Shown: positions 1-9,171 of the stretch, piece after piece
How positions within the stretch are numbered: the first letter of the stretch is position 1
How the letters are laid out: every line of letters begins with the position of its first letter
From: Microbacterium oxydans
Lineage (GTDB): Bacteria > Actinomycetota > Actinomycetes > Actinomycetales > Microbacteriaceae
Assembly: GCF_000956405.1 (NCBI RefSeq)
Contig: NZ_JYIV01000028.1
Span: 310,001-374,000, forward strand
DNA: 64,000 nucleotides
Direction: 5' to 3'
Notes under the pieces: model-generated
The model's input: the letters and a program-made list of their open reading frames with translations, nothing else
Database searches by the model: none
What the model was told of the DNA's origin: nothing
Translations under genes and position numbers: made by a program

Positions 1-278
1 CCGGCGCCGTCATCGCCTGGGCATCGTCGGGTGGCGTGGGCTTCAAGGGCTCCCGCAAGTCGACCCCGTACGCCGCCGGCATGGCCGCCGAGTCCGCTGC
101 CCGTCAGGCTGCGGAGCACGGCGTCAAGAAGGTCGACGTCCTCGTGAAGGGTCCGGGCTCCGGCCGCGAGACCGCGATCCGTTCGCTCCAGGCCGCAGGC
201 CTCGAGGTCGGCTCGATCCAGGACGTCACCCCGCAGGCGCACAACGGCTGCCGTCCGCCGAAGCGTCGCCGCGTCTGA
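1..278 (+). CDS. rpsK: 30S ribosomal protein S11, 3' part
   Basis: Open from the left edge (reading frame begins at base 3) to TGA at 276-278, so the gene starts outside the window. The visible 91 residues include [20 protein letters not shown], the [18 protein letters not shown] segment and the [12 protein letters not shown] tail typical of S11. S11 sits on the platform of the 30S subunit. It is followed by rpoA and rplQ, the usual end of the bacterial alpha operon. rpsM and rpsD would be the expected upstream context but cannot be checked here. Confidence 0.97.
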   Translation, partial: GAVIAWASSGGVGFKGSRKSTPYAAGMAAESAARQAAEHGVKKVDVLVKGPGSGRETAIRSLQAAGLEVGSIQDVTPQAHNGCRPPKRRRV

Positions 279-285
279 TTCGCGT

Positions 286-339
286 GTCGAGCCGCTCGGT
301 CCCTTCGCGGTCTGAGCGGCTCGACGCCCGCGTGCGGGC
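286..339 (+). terminator. Hairpins between rpsK and rpoA
   Basis: A perfect 12-bp stem (GTCGAGCCGCTC at 286-297 with GAGCGGCTCGAC at 314-325) is followed by a second short stem, GCCCGC-GT-GCGGGC, at 326-339. There is no long T tract. It could be an attenuator or processing site inside the operon that sets rpoA-rplQ apart from the upstream ribosomal genes; full termination is uncertain. Confidence 0.5.
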
Positions 340-412
340 ATCGACTTCCACAACTCAAAACCTCACCCCACCACATGTCATATAGCGGGCATGTGATCGA
401 AAGGAACACAGA

Positions 413-1402
413 GTGCTTATTGCACAGCGTCCCACACTGACCGAGGAAAAGATCGTCGAGAACCGTAGCCGGTTCATCATCGAGCCTCTGGAGCCCGGCT
501 TCGGTTACACGATCGGCAACGCGCTGCGCCGCAGCCTGCTGTCGTCGATCCCCGGTGCTGCTGTCACCAGCGTTCGCATCGACGGCGTGCTGCACGAGTT
601 CAGCACCATCCCCGGCGTGAAGGAGGATGTCACCGAGATCATCCTCAACATCAAGCAGCTCGTCGTCTCGTCGGAGCGCGATGAGCCCATCACCGCGTAC
701 CTGCGCAAGACCGGTGCGGGCGAAGTCACCGCCGCTGACATCTCGGCTCCGGCCGGTGTCGAGGTGCAGAACCCCGAGCTCGTCATCGCGACGCTGAACG
801 ACACCGCGAAGTTCGAGCTCGAGCTCACCATCGAGCGTGGCCGTGGCTACGTCTCGGCGACGCAGAACCGTAACGAGTACGCCGAGGCCGGTCAGATCCC
901 GATCGACTCGATCTACTCGCCGGTCCTCAAGGTCAGCTACCGCGTCGACGCGACCCGTGCCGGGGAGCGCACCGACTTCGACAAGCTCGTCCTCGACGTC
1001 GAGACGAAGTCGGCGATCAGCCCCCGCGACGCCGTCGCTTCGGCTGCGAAGACGCTCACCGAGCTGTTCGGTCTCGCCCGCGAGCTGAACGTCGAGGCTG
1101 AGGGCATCGAGATCGGCCCGGCGCCGGTGGAGGCTGTGAACTCCAGCGAGCTGTCGATGCCGATCGAGGACCTCGACCTGTCGGTCCGCTCGTACAACTG
1201 CCTGAAGCGTGAGGGCATCAACACTGTTTCCGAGCTCGTCGCCCTGTCGGAGACGCAGCTCATGAACATCCGCAATTTCGGCCAGAAGTCGGTCGACGAG
1301 GTGCGCGACAAGCTCATCTCGCTCGGTCTGTCGCTCAAGGATTCGGTGCCCGGTTTCGACGGCGCCCACTTCTACGGCGGCAGCGAAGACGAGTCCTTCT
1401 GA
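413..1402 (+). CDS. rpoA: DNA-directed RNA polymerase subunit alpha
   Basis: This 329-residue protein has the normal length for actinobacterial RpoA. The N-terminal dimerisation domain (about 1-230) carries the family pattern [20 protein letters not shown] near residue 25. The C-terminal domain (about 250-310), with [20 protein letters not shown] and [11 protein letters not shown], binds UP elements and activators. The start is GTG at 413, chosen because AAGGA lies 7 bases upstream and the protein then begins [13 protein letters not shown] as in relatives. rplQ follows after 33 bases. Confidence 0.98.
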   Translation: MLIAQRPTLTEEKIVENRSRFIIEPLEPGFGYTIGNALRRSLLSSIPGAAVTSVRIDGVLHEFSTIPGVKEDVTEIILNIKQLVVSSERDEPITAYLRKTGAGEVTAADISAPAGVEVQNPELVIATLNDTAKFELELTIERGRGYVSATQNRNEYAEAGQIPIDSIYSPVLKVSYRVDATRAGERTDFDKLVLDVETKSAISPRDAVASAAKTLTELFGLARELNVEAEGIEIGPAPVEAVNSSELSMPIEDLDLSVRSYNCLKREGINTVSELVALSETQLMNIRNFGQKSVDEVRDKLISLGLSLKDSVPGFDGAHFYGGSEDESF

Positions 1403-1435
1403 TACCCGACCTTTCTGACCAGGAGTTAGACGATT

Positions 1436-1993
1436 ATGCCCAAGCCCACTAAGGGTCCCCGCCTCGGAGGCGGCCCCGCCCACGAGCGCCTGATGCTTGC
1501 CAACCTCGCGGCGGCGCTCTACACCCACAAGTCGATCAAGACGACCGAGACCAAGGCCAAGCGCCTTCGTCCGCTCGCCGAGCGACTGATCACGTTCGCC
1601 AAGCGTGGCGACCTGCACGCGCGTCGTCGCGTGCTGTCGGTCATCGGTGACAAGGAAGTCGTGCACATCCTGTTCTCCGAGATCGCGCCGCTCGTCGCGG
1701 ACCGTGAGGGTGGCTACACCCGCATCACGAAGGTCGGCAACCGCAAGGGCGACAACGCTCCGATGGCCGTGATCGAGCTCGTCCTCGAGCCCGTCACCCC
1801 GAAGGCGAAGTCGACCAAGAAGGCTGCTGCTCCGAAGGCCGAGAAGGCGGAAGAGCCGGCTGAGGTCGTCGAGGAGGCTCCCGCTGAGGAGGCTCCCGCC
1901 GACGAGACCGTCGAGGCCGGCGCCGAGTCGCAGGCCGAAGGCGAAGCAGCCGAGGCTGCCGCCGAGGACGCCGTCGAGAAGAAGTCCGAGTAA
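1436..1993 (+). CDS. rplQ: 50S ribosomal protein L17
   Basis: The first ~120 residues are the L17 core ([19 protein letters not shown], then [20 protein letters not shown]). L17 lies near the exit of the 50S peptide tunnel. Residues ~125-185 form a low-complexity Ala/Glu/Lys tail (repeats of AEEAPAE type), as in many Actinobacteria, making it longer than the ~120-residue proteobacterial form. It is the last gene of the operon and is followed immediately by a strong terminator at 2003-2047. AGGAG lies 10 bases before the ATG. Confidence 0.97.
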   Translation: MPKPTKGPRLGGGPAHERLMLANLAAALYTHKSIKTTETKAKRLRPLAERLITFAKRGDLHARRRVLSVIGDKEVVHILFSEIAPLVADREGGYTRITKVGNRKGDNAPMAVIELVLEPVTPKAKSTKKAAAPKAEKAEEPAEVVEEAPAEEAPADETVEAGAESQAEGEAAEAAAEDAVEKKSE

Positions 1994-2002
1994 GCACTCG
2001 TT

Positions 2003-2047
2003 CACGAAGAAGCCCGCCACCCTCTCGGGGTGGCGGGCTTCTTCGTG
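2003..2047 (+). terminator. Terminator after rplQ
   Basis: A perfect 20-bp stem (2003-2022 with 2028-2047) with a 5-base loop starts ten bases after the rplQ stop. The outer part of the stem ends in CTTCTTCGTG. The hairpin also lies just beyond the stop codon of the minus-strand ligase gene ending at 2061, so it can serve both convergent genes. Confidence 0.9.
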
Positions 2048-2060
2048 TTGCGGCGACCTG

Positions 2061-3635
2061 TCAGCGCGCGCGCAGATCCTTGCGCAGGATCTTGCCCGAG
2101 CTCGACTTGGGGATCACATCGATGAACTCCACCTGCCGGACCTTCTCGTGCGGTGCCACGTGTGCGGCGACGTGGGCCATGACCGCCTCGGCGTCGAGGT
2201 CGGCGCCCGGCTGACGGACGACGAACGCCTTCGGCACCTCCTGCCCGTCTTCATCGAAGGCGCCGATGACGGCGGCGTCGGCGATGGCGGGGTGCTCGAG
2301 CAGCACCGCTTCCAGCACGGCGGGAGCCACCTGGTAGCCCTTGTACTTGATCAGCTCCTTGAGCCGGTCGACGATCCGGTAGATGCCGTCGTGGGTGACG
2401 GTGGCCACATCGCCGGTGTGCAACCAGCCATCGGCGTCGAGCATCTCCGCCGTGGCATCCGGACGGTTGAGGTAGCCGACCATCACCTGGGGTCCGCGCA
2501 CGCACAGCTCACCGGGCTCGCTCGCACCCTCCGTGGGAACCGCGACGTCTTCGCCCGAGTCGGGGTCGACGAGGCGTGCTTCCGTGTTCGGGACGAGCGG
2601 ACCGATGCTCGAGCGGTCGATGTCGGTGCGTGTCTCCGAGGTGAGGTTCACCGCGGGGCTGGTCTCGGTCATGCCGTACCCCTGGGTGACGATGCAGCCC
2701 AGGCGCGTGGCCACGGCCGATGCCAGTGCTCCGTCGAGAGGGGCGGCGCCGGAGAAGACCACCTTCACAGAGGACAGGTCGTACTGGTCGATGATCGGGT
2801 GCTTCGCAAGGGCGACCGCGATCGGGGGAGCGACGAACACCCAGGTGGTGCGGTGCTCGGCGATGATGCGCAGGAACTCGGGAAGGTCGAACTTCGGCAT
2901 CGTGACGAGCCCGGCCCGCTGTCGCAGTGCGAAGTTCAGCAGCACCGTCATGCCGTAGATGTGGAAGAAGGGCAGCACGGCGAGCACCCGATCGCTCGCG
3001 TCGACGCCGAGCACGGGGCGACACTGCGACACGTTGGCGACCAGGTTGCGATGTGTGAGCATCACACCCTTCGGCCGCCCGGTCGTGCCCGAGGAATAGG
3101 GGAGGACGGCGAGGTGGGTCGAGGGGTCGAAGGACACGTCCGGCGCAGGGTGCCCCTCGCCGAGGAGCGCAGCGAGCGAGGGGTGTCCGTCCACGCCGTC
3201 GAGCACGATCACATGATCGGCGTCGAAGCCGAGCTTCTCGGCAGCGGCCTGAGCTCCGGGGAGGAGCGGAGAGACCGTCACGAGCCAGGTCGCACCGGCG
3301 TCGGTGAGCTGGTTCGCGATCTCGTCCGCCGTGTAGAGGGAGTTGATCGTGGTGGCTGTCGCCCCTGCGCGGAGGATGCCGTGGAACACGGTCGCGAAGG
3401 CGGGGACGTTCGGGCAGAGCACCCCGACCGTCGTTCCGACACCCACGCCCCGCGCCGCGAGAGCGCCGGCGAACAGATCGATCTGCCCGACGAGTTGACG
3501 ATAGGTGGTGGTCGCGCCGCTCATGCCGTCGACGAGCGCGACGGTGTCGAGCTCCGCATCGGTGAGATCGCCGAAGAGGAACTGGTGGATGGAGACCTCG
3601 GGGATCTCCACATCGGGATAGGTACTGCGAACCAT
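2061..3635 (-). CDS. AMP-dependent acyl-CoA synthetase, 4-coumarate-CoA ligase-like
   Basis: 524 residues of the ANL adenylate-forming superfamily, which activates a carboxylic acid with ATP to an acyl-AMP and transfers it to CoA. Motifs seen: phosphate-binding loop YSSGTTGRPKG (~180-190), GYGMTET (~319-325), the aspartate motif GWLHTGDVATV, the hinge region VDRLKELIKYKGYQV, and the C-terminal catalytic lysine in SSSGKILRKDL (~K515). Spacing and sequence are closest to plant-type 4CL and long-chain acyl-CoA ligases; the substrate cannot be told. The ATG ending at 3635 was chosen because GGAG precedes it and the usual N-terminus follows; the frame stays open upstream but without family similarity. 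It stands alone, with a shared terminator at its 3' end. Confidence 0.85.
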   Translation of the reverse strand: MVRSTYPDVEIPEVSIHQFLFGDLTDAELDTVALVDGMSGATTTYRQLVGQIDLFAGALAARGVGVGTTVGVLCPNVPAFATVFHGILRAGATATTINSLYTADEIANQLTDAGATWLVTVSPLLPGAQAAAEKLGFDADHVIVLDGVDGHPSLAALLGEGHPAPDVSFDPSTHLAVLPYSSGTTGRPKGVMLTHRNLVANVSQCRPVLGVDASDRVLAVLPFFHIYGMTVLLNFALRQRAGLVTMPKFDLPEFLRIIAEHRTTWVFVAPPIAVALAKHPIIDQYDLSSVKVVFSGAAPLDGALASAVATRLGCIVTQGYGMTETSPAVNLTSETRTDIDRSSIGPLVPNTEARLVDPDSGEDVAVPTEGASEPGELCVRGPQVMVGYLNRPDATAEMLDADGWLHTGDVATVTHDGIYRIVDRLKELIKYKGYQVAPAVLEAVLLEHPAIADAAVIGAFDEDGQEVPKAFVVRQPGADLDAEAVMAHVAAHVAPHEKVRQVEFIDVIPKSSSGKILRKDLRAR

Positions 3636-3736
3636 GAGATCTCCTTCGATCCGGGCAGGCTGACGACGTCGTCGGATGCGATCCAGTGTCGCACATAATG
3701 GCACTGCGTCCCAGGGGAGAAGCGTGCGTCCGAGAG

Positions 3737-4939
3737 TCAGACGGCGGCGCGATACCGGGTGCTCGGGCGGCCTTTGGTCGAGTAGTCGAGGGAGCGCGTC
3801 GCGCTGCCGGACGCGGCGAGGTGCTCGAGGTAGCGGCGGGCGCTCACGCGCGAGATGTCGAGATCCTCGCCGATCTCGGTCGCCGACGCATCGGGACGGG
3901 CGACGAGGGCGGCGGAGACGCGACCGAGCGTCTCCGCGCTGAGACCCTTGGGCAGGCCCAGTCGCTGCCGGAAGGCGATGATCGCATCCGCTGCCTCCAC
4001 CCGGCGGACCACGTCGTGCAGCTCGGTGTGATCGCGCAGCAGCAGCGTCGCGCCGATGCCTCCGGTGCCCGCATCGCTTCCGGTGCTCCGGGCGACGAGC
4101 ACGTGCGACCCCACGATCACCGGGCGTCCGGCCGACTCGCCCTCTCGGAGCACGGTCGTGAGCTCCTCGCCCAAGACGTCGGCGGCGGGCTCCCCGTCGA
4201 GATCTGCGGCGTCCCGGTCCAGGAAGCGGGCGGCGGCGTCGTTCACGAGTGTGATCCGTCCGCTGTCGTCGACCGTGATCACCCCTTCGCTGAGACCGTG
4301 CAGCGTGGTCTCCTGGTTCTTGACGAGGGCGGCGATCTGATGCGGCTCGAGACGGTAGATGCGTCGCCGGATGATCGAGGTCACCCACGCGGATCCGAAC
4401 ACCCCGAGCACGGCTGCGGCCAGCATGGCGGAGATCAACCACACGAGGTTGGACGAGAACTCCTCGCTGAGCTCCGATTCGAGGATGCCGACGGACGCGG
4501 TGCCTATCACGTCGCCCTCATCGTCGCGGATGGGCACCTTGACCCGCCAGGAGGTGCCCAGCGTGCCGGTCTGCGTGCCGACGTAGATCTCGCCCGACAG
4601 CGGGATCGACGGATCGGTGGAGACCTTCTCCCCGATGCGGTCGGGGTTCGGGTGGGAGTAGCGGATACCCTCCTCGTTCGCGACGACGACGTAGGCGAGA
4701 TCGGAAGCCTCGCGGATGACCTCGGCGATCGGCTGGATCACGGCGGACGGCTCGACGTCGTCGAAGGCCGCGTGCACCGTGGGGAGGGCGGCGACCGATT
4801 GCGCGACGGCCTGCATCCGATCCTTGTAGGCCTCACGCAGCGCCTGCTCCTGGAACGCTCCGGCCACGATGCCGGTCGCCAGGGTCACCAGGAACACGAT
4901 CAGCGCCTGCAGCACGAGCAACTGCACGCGGAGCGTCAT
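3737..4939 (-). CDS. Fused CitA-type sensor / CitB-type DNA-binding regulator without kinase or receiver
   Basis: About 400 residues from ATG 4939 (GTG at 4951 is an alternative). Order seen: transmembrane helix (~6-26); extracytoplasmic Cache-like domain with YVVVANEEGIRYSHPNPDRIGE as in CitA/DcuS sensors; second helix (~166-186); a PAS domain with GVITVDDSGRITLVNDAAARF; the linker RDHTELHDVVRRVEA; then immediately GLPKGLSAETLGRV and a helix-turn-helix (SATEIGEDLDISRVSARRYLEHL) ending KGRPSTRYR. That last part is the C-terminus of CitB/DcuR-type response regulators. The phospho-acceptor histidine region, the ATPase domain, and the whole receiver domain with its aspartate are absent, and the frame is intact. 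It is divergent from tctCBA, as CitAB-type pairs often are, so it probably senses the tricarboxylate or dicarboxylate. It may work as a membrane one-component regulator or be a deletion product. Confidence 0.8.
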   Translation of the reverse strand: MTLRVQLLVLQALIVFLVTLATGIVAGAFQEQALREAYKDRMQAVAQSVAALPTVHAAFDDVEPSAVIQPIAEVIREASDLAYVVVANEEGIRYSHPNPDRIGEKVSTDPSIPLSGEIYVGTQTGTLGTSWRVKVPIRDDEGDVIGTASVGILESELSEEFSSNLVWLISAMLAAAVLGVFGSAWVTSIIRRRIYRLEPHQIAALVKNQETTLHGLSEGVITVDDSGRITLVNDAAARFLDRDAADLDGEPAADVLGEELTTVLREGESAGRPVIVGSHVLVARSTGSDAGTGGIGATLLLRDHTELHDVVRRVEAADAIIAFRQRLGLPKGLSAETLGRVSAALVARPDASATEIGEDLDISRVSARRYLEHLAASGSATRSLDYSTKGRPSTRYRAAV

Positions 4940-5006
4940 CTTCGAGGCCACCTGCTCATTCTGGCCTCTCCCCGACTGGGGCGCGAGCGGGGCCTGGAGG
5001 CACTCG

Positions 5007-5048
5007 CGACCAATAGTTCCGAAACTCCGACCAATGGTTTCCGAAGCT
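5007..5048 (+). promoter_or_regulatory. Tandem direct repeat, candidate operator for tctCBA
   Basis: Two near-identical blocks lie between the fused regulator gene and tctC: CGACCAATAGTTCCGAAACT (5007-5026) and CGACCAATGGTTTCCGAAGC (5028-5047). Their starts are 21 bases apart, about two helix turns, so a dimer or pair of monomers could bind one face. The consensus is CGACCAAT-GTT-CCGAA. Binding by the neighbouring regulator is inferred. Confidence 0.6.
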
Positions 5049-5114
5049 GGAGCAGGTGTTCTCCGACCTCCATGGTGGAGCCACAGCATCACGAACGCTC
5101 AAGGAGGAGCGCAC

Positions 5115-6134
5115 ATGAAGAACGCCCGAATCGGAACGTGGACCGCCCTGGCCGCGGTGGCCGCACTCACACTCACCTCGTGCGCCGGAGGCAGCGCAGC
5201 GACCGACGACGGGGGAGGGGAAGCCGAGGTCGCCGCGATCACCGACGTCTCGATCGTCGTGCCGGCGGACCCCGGTGGTGGATGGGATCAGACCGGACGT
5301 GCCCTGTCGCAGGTGCTCACCCAGGATGACCTCGTGACCTCAGCTCCCGTGACCAACGTCGGCGGTGCAGGCGGCACCGTCGGCCTCGCGCAGCTCGCGA
5401 ACGAGAAGGACCCGAACACGCTGATGGTGATGGGTCTGGTCATGGTCGGCGCCGTCGAGACCAACGCCTCGGCGGTGCGGATCCAGGACACCACCCCGAT
5501 CGCCCGGCTCACCGACGAGCCGCTCGTCGTGGTGGTGCCGGCGGACTCGAAGTACGACACCCTCGAAGAGCTCGTGGAGGACATCGTCGACAACGGCCAG
5601 TCCGTCACGATCACGGGCGGCTCCGCTGGTGGCGCCGACCACATCCTCGCCGGACTGATGCTCGAGGAGGCCGGGCTCGACGGCGCTGAGATCGCGGAGA
5701 AGCTCAACTACACCCCGAACTCCGGTGGCGGGGAGGCCGTTCCGCTGCTCATCGGCGGCAAGGTCGCTGCGGGCATCTCGGGCGTGGGCGAGTTCGCGCA
5801 GCATGTCGAGAGCGGCGCGCTCAGGGCCTTGGCGGTATCGAGCGAGGAGCCGGTGTCGCAGCTTCCCGAGGTGCCGACCATCACCGAAGAGGGCTATGAC
5901 GTGGTGCTCACCAACTGGCGCGGCGTGATCGCCCCCGGCGGCATCTCCGACGGCGAGAAGGACGAGCTCGTGCGGGTGATCACCGAACTGCATGAGTCCG
6001 ACGCCTGGACGGAGCAGCTCGAGACCAAGGGGTGGACCGACGCGTTCCTGGTGGGCGAGGAGTTCGACGAGTTCGTCACGGGGAACATCGAAGAGGTCAC
6101 CGCGACGCTGAAGAACATCGGTCTGGTGCAGTGA
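5115..6134 (+). CDS. tctC: Tripartite tricarboxylate transporter, substrate-binding protein
   Basis: 339-residue lipoprotein. The signal peptide ends in TLTSC with the lipidated cysteine at ~23, followed by a Gly/Ser/Asp-rich linker. The mature part matches TctC/Bug receptors: IVVPADPGGGWDQTGRALSQ, NVGGAGGTVGLAQLA, VTGGSAGGADHIL-like segment and NWRGVIAPGG. It would capture a carboxylate (citrate, tricarballylate or another acid; unresolved) outside the membrane and deliver it to TctAB. AAGGAGG at 5101-5107 fixes the ATG. It is the first gene of tctCBA and diverges from a citrate-sensor-like regulator. Confidence 0.92.
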   Translation: MKNARIGTWTALAAVAALTLTSCAGGSAATDDGGGEAEVAAITDVSIVVPADPGGGWDQTGRALSQVLTQDDLVTSAPVTNVGGAGGTVGLAQLANEKDPNTLMVMGLVMVGAVETNASAVRIQDTTPIARLTDEPLVVVVPADSKYDTLEELVEDIVDNGQSVTITGGSAGGADHILAGLMLEEAGLDGAEIAEKLNYTPNSGGGEAVPLLIGGKVAAGISGVGEFAQHVESGALRALAVSSEEPVSQLPEVPTITEEGYDVVLTNWRGVIAPGGISDGEKDELVRVITELHESDAWTEQLETKGWTDAFLVGEEFDEFVTGNIEEVTATLKNIGLVQ

Positions 6135-6135
6135 C

Positions 6136-6705
6136 ATGACGGTCCCCGCATCGTCGGGGACCGGGGAGCGGGGGGTGCGGGTCGACCACGACGGTCGGCT
6201 CGCACGCCGCTCTCCGTCCGTCCCCATCGGCGAACTCGTGTTCGCCGGAATCATGGTCGCGCTCGGTGTCTTCGCCGTCGTCGGCATCTTCCTGATCCAT
6301 GTCCCCGTCGGCATGAAGGCCGGCCCCACGGTCTTCCCGATCTTCGTCTCCGTGATCCTGCTCGCCTCCGCGGTCGCCGTGCTCGTCGGCGTGCTGCGCG
6401 GGAAGCGGGGCGGCGCCGAGGAGGCGGAAGACATCGATGAGAGTCTGCCCACCGACTGGGTCACCCTCGCCAAGCTGGCCGGCCTCGTCGTCGCGCACCT
6501 GCTCCTGATCGAACCCCTCGGATGGGCACCCGCTGCGGCCCTGCTGTTCGGCGGGGTGGCGTGGTCGCTCGCCGCCAAGCGGTGGTGGATGGCGTTCCTC
6601 GTCGGCATCATCGTGGCTCTCGTGATCCAGGTCGTCTTCGGCGGTCTGCTCGGTCTGTCGCTGCCGTGGGGCCCCGCCCTCGGCTGGCTCGGAAGGATGT
6701 TCTGA
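6136..6705 (+). CDS. tctB: Tripartite tricarboxylate transporter, small membrane subunit
   Basis: 189 residues with four hydrophobic segments (starting near 34, 65, 113 and 144 from the N-terminus), the shape of TctB, the small integral membrane subunit. It contains the family-like segment [16 protein letters not shown]. One base separates its ATG from the tctC stop, and its own stop overlaps the tctA start (TGATG at 6703-6707), so the three genes are translated as a coupled operon. The N-terminal ~30 residues are polar and poorly conserved. Confidence 0.88.
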   Translation: MTVPASSGTGERGVRVDHDGRLARRSPSVPIGELVFAGIMVALGVFAVVGIFLIHVPVGMKAGPTVFPIFVSVILLASAVAVLVGVLRGKRGGAEEAEDIDESLPTDWVTLAKLAGLVVAHLLLIEPLGWAPAAALLFGGVAWSLAAKRWWMAFLVGIIVALVIQVVFGGLLGLSLPWGPALGWLGRMF

Positions 6706-8252
6706 TGGACAGCTGGACTCTGCTCCTGGAGGGCTTCGCGACCGCGCTGCAGCCCGAGTACCTCGCGTTCGCCTTCCTCGGGGTCTTCGTCGGCACCGCG
6801 GTCGGCGTGCTCCCCGGCATCGGCCCCGCCATGACGGTGGCGCTGCTGCTGCCTCTCACCTACACGCTCGATCCCGCCGCCGCGCTGATCACCTTCGCGG
6901 GCATCTACTACGGCGGCATGTACGGCGGCTCGACCACGAGCATCCTCCTGAACACCCCGGGGGAGTCGGCCTCGATCGTCACGGCTATCGAGGGCAACAA
7001 GATGGCCAGGATGGGACGAGGTGCCGCCGCCCTCGCCACCGCTGCCATCGGGTCGTTCATCGCCGGCACGCTGGCGACCCTCGGGCTGACCCTCCTCGCT
7101 CCGCTGCTCGCGCAGTTCGCGGTGAACCTCGGACCCGCCGACTATGTCGCCCTCATCGTGATCGCGTTCATCACGGTCGGTGCGCTGATCGGCAGCTCGA
7201 TCTCGCGCGGCATGCTCTCGCTCGGCGTCGGCCTGTTCCTCGGGCTCGTCGGCACCGACTGGCTCTCCGGTCAGCAGCGCTACACGCTGGGTCTGCCCGC
7301 GCTTTCCGACGGCGTCGACATCGTCCTGGTCGCCGTCGGGCTGTTCGCGGTCGGTGAGACGTTCTACATCGCGGCCCGACTGCGACACGGCGGCATCGAC
7401 GTGATCCCGGTCACCCGCGGGTGGCGGTCCTGGATGACGAAGTCCGATTGGCGCAGGTCCTGGAAGCCCTGGTTGCGGGGCACCGCGATCGGTTTCCCGA
7501 TCGGGACGATCCCCGCCGGTGGTGCGGACGTGGCCACGTTCCTGTCGTATGCGATGGAGCGGAAGCTGTCGAAGCACAAGGACGAGTTCGGGCGCGGAGC
7601 GATCGAGGGCGTCGCCGGGCCCGAGTCAGCCAACAATGCGGCGGCGGCCGGCGTGCTGGTACCCCTGCTCACCCTGGGCCTGCCGACCACGGCGACCGCG
7701 GCGATCATCCTCACCGCGTTCCAGTCGTACGGGATCCAGCCGGGGCCGCTGCTTTTCGAGAGCCAGTCGAACCTGGTGTGGGCGCTCATCGCGAGCCTCT
7801 ACATCGGCAACGTGATCCTGATCGTGCTCAACCTGCCGCTCGTGGGCATGTGGGTGAAGCTGCTGCAGATCCCGCGGCCGTACCTGTACGCGGGCATCCT
7901 GCTGTTCGCGGTGTTCGGTGCGTATGCGCTGCACAGCTCGCCGTCGGACATCGTGATCCTGCTGATCGTCGGCATTCTCGGCTACTTCATGCGCAGATAC
8001 GGTTATCCCGTGGCACCGCTCGTGGTCGGGATGATCCTCGGGCCGATGGCCGAGGAGCAGCTGCGCAAGGCACTGCAGCTGAGTCAGGGCGACCTGAGCA
8101 CGCTGATCATGCAGCCGTTCGCCGCGATCGCCTACGGGGTGCTCGCGCTCCTGATCGTCGGGGGACTGTGGCTGCGACGTCGTCAGCGCCGTTACGAGCA
8201 GGCTCTGACCGAGTCGATCGCCGTGCCGATCAAGGCGGACTCCGAAGTCTGA
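6705..8252 (+). CDS. tctA: Tripartite tricarboxylate transporter, large membrane subunit
   Basis: 515 residues, almost entirely hydrophobic, with the normal TctA length. Diagnostic segments are [20 protein letters not shown] near the start, [20 protein letters not shown], and the internal repeat [20 protein letters not shown] with [14 protein letters not shown]. TctA forms the ion-driven translocation pathway with TctB. The start ATG at 6705 overlaps the tctB stop; GGAAGG precedes it. A frame open further upstream lies inside tctB and is not used. Confidence 0.93.
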   Translation: MDSWTLLLEGFATALQPEYLAFAFLGVFVGTAVGVLPGIGPAMTVALLLPLTYTLDPAAALITFAGIYYGGMYGGSTTSILLNTPGESASIVTAIEGNKMARMGRGAAALATAAIGSFIAGTLATLGLTLLAPLLAQFAVNLGPADYVALIVIAFITVGALIGSSISRGMLSLGVGLFLGLVGTDWLSGQQRYTLGLPALSDGVDIVLVAVGLFAVGETFYIAARLRHGGIDVIPVTRGWRSWMTKSDWRRSWKPWLRGTAIGFPIGTIPAGGADVATFLSYAMERKLSKHKDEFGRGAIEGVAGPESANNAAAAGVLVPLLTLGLPTTATAAIILTAFQSYGIQPGPLLFESQSNLVWALIASLYIGNVILIVLNLPLVGMWVKLLQIPRPYLYAGILLFAVFGAYALHSSPSDIVILLIVGILGYFMRRYGYPVAPLVVGMILGPMAEEQLRKALQLSQGDLSTLIMQPFAAIAYGVLALLIVGGLWLRRRQRRYEQALTESIAVPIKADSEV

Positions 8253-8290
8253 TCCGACACATGGATTCGGGAGGGGCAGGAGGCCGCGAG

Positions 8291-8296
8291 TAGGCT
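8291..8296 (+). promoter_or_regulatory. TANNNT -10 box, leaderless start
   Basis: TAGGCT ends six bases before the GTG at 8303 and no Shine-Dalgarno sequence lies between, so transcription probably begins at or next to the start codon. Confidence 0.5.
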
Positions 8297-8302
8297 GATC
8301 CG

Positions 8303-9100
8303 GTGAATGATGTCCAGGCCCCCGCACGAGGGCCTCGTGCCTACGCGGCGTTCATCGGGATCGGCCTCCTCGCCGGCCTCCTCTCCGGACTCTTCGGCGT
8401 GGGTGGTGGAACGGTCATCGTCCCGCTGCTCGTGCTCCTGCTGCATTTCGACCAGCGCCTCGCCGCCGGCACGTCGCTCGCGGCGATCGTGCCGACGGCC
8501 AGCGTGGGAGTGATCTCGTACGCGACGACCGGGTCGGTGGCCTGGATCCCTGCGATCATCCTCGCGGCAGGTGCTGTGGTCGGCGCGCAGATCGGCACCC
8601 GACTGCTGCCGCGCATCTCGCAGACGGCGCTGCGCTGGGGTTTCGTGGGCTTCCTCGTCGTGGTGATCGTCAGCCTCTTCCTGGTCATCCCGTCGCGCGA
8701 CGCCGCCTTCGAACTCACCTGGCTCACCGGCATCGCCCTCGTCGGGGTGGGCATCGGCACCGGCATCCTCGCCGGACTGATCGGCGTCGGCGGTGGAGTG
8801 ATCGTGGTGCCCGTGCTGATGCTGGCCTTCGGCACGAGCGATCTGGTGGCCAAAGGCACCTCGCTGCTCATGATGATCCCCACGGCGATCTCGGGCACCG
8901 TGGGAAACGTCCGCAATCGAAACGTCGATCTGCTGGCCGCCCTGCTGATCGGAGTCTCCGCCTGCACGACGACCGCTCTCGGGGCCTGGCTGGCGACGAT
9001 CGTCGACCCCACCCTGGGCAACATGCTGTTCGCGGCATACCTCGTCGTGATCGCGGTGCAGATGGCCATGAAGGCGATCAGAGGGCGCAAGCGCGCCTGA
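8303..9100 (+). CDS. TauE/SafE family membrane protein (sulfite or anion exporter-like)
   Basis: 265 residues with about eight membrane segments in two repeated halves. Each half contains the family signature: GLLAGLLSGLFGVGGGTVIVP near residue 20 and GILAGLIGVGGGVIVVPVLM near 155. Members move small anions such as sulfite, sulfoacetate or other organosulfonates; this one's substrate is not determined. It lies 50 bases downstream of tctA but has its own apparent promoter with a leaderless GTG start. Its role next to the carboxylate importer is unknown. Confidence 0.85.
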   Translation: MNDVQAPARGPRAYAAFIGIGLLAGLLSGLFGVGGGTVIVPLLVLLLHFDQRLAAGTSLAAIVPTASVGVISYATTGSVAWIPAIILAAGAVVGAQIGTRLLPRISQTALRWGFVGFLVVVIVSLFLVIPSRDAAFELTWLTGIALVGVGIGTGILAGLIGVGGGVIVVPVLMLAFGTSDLVAKGTSLLMMIPTAISGTVGNVRNRNVDLLAALLIGVSACTTTALGAWLATIVDPTLGNMLFAAYLVVIAVQMAMKAIRGRKRA

Positions 9101-9171
9101 CCGGCGCGTGGATGAAAGGATCCTCATCCACGGCTCATCTGGGCATCATGATCGACCGGCATCATGGGGTC

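Noticed and set aside
104..2020. Long minus-strand open frame opposite rpoA and rplQ (638 codons)
   Set aside because: High-GC DNA leaves the opposite frame open. The translation is Leu/Arg/Asp/His-rich with no family features, and the plus strand carries certain genes.
3636..4442. Upstream extension of the acyl-CoA ligase frame to 4442
   Set aside because: The extension is Arg-rich, runs opposite part of the fused regulator frame, and the family N-terminus begins at 3635 after a ribosome site.
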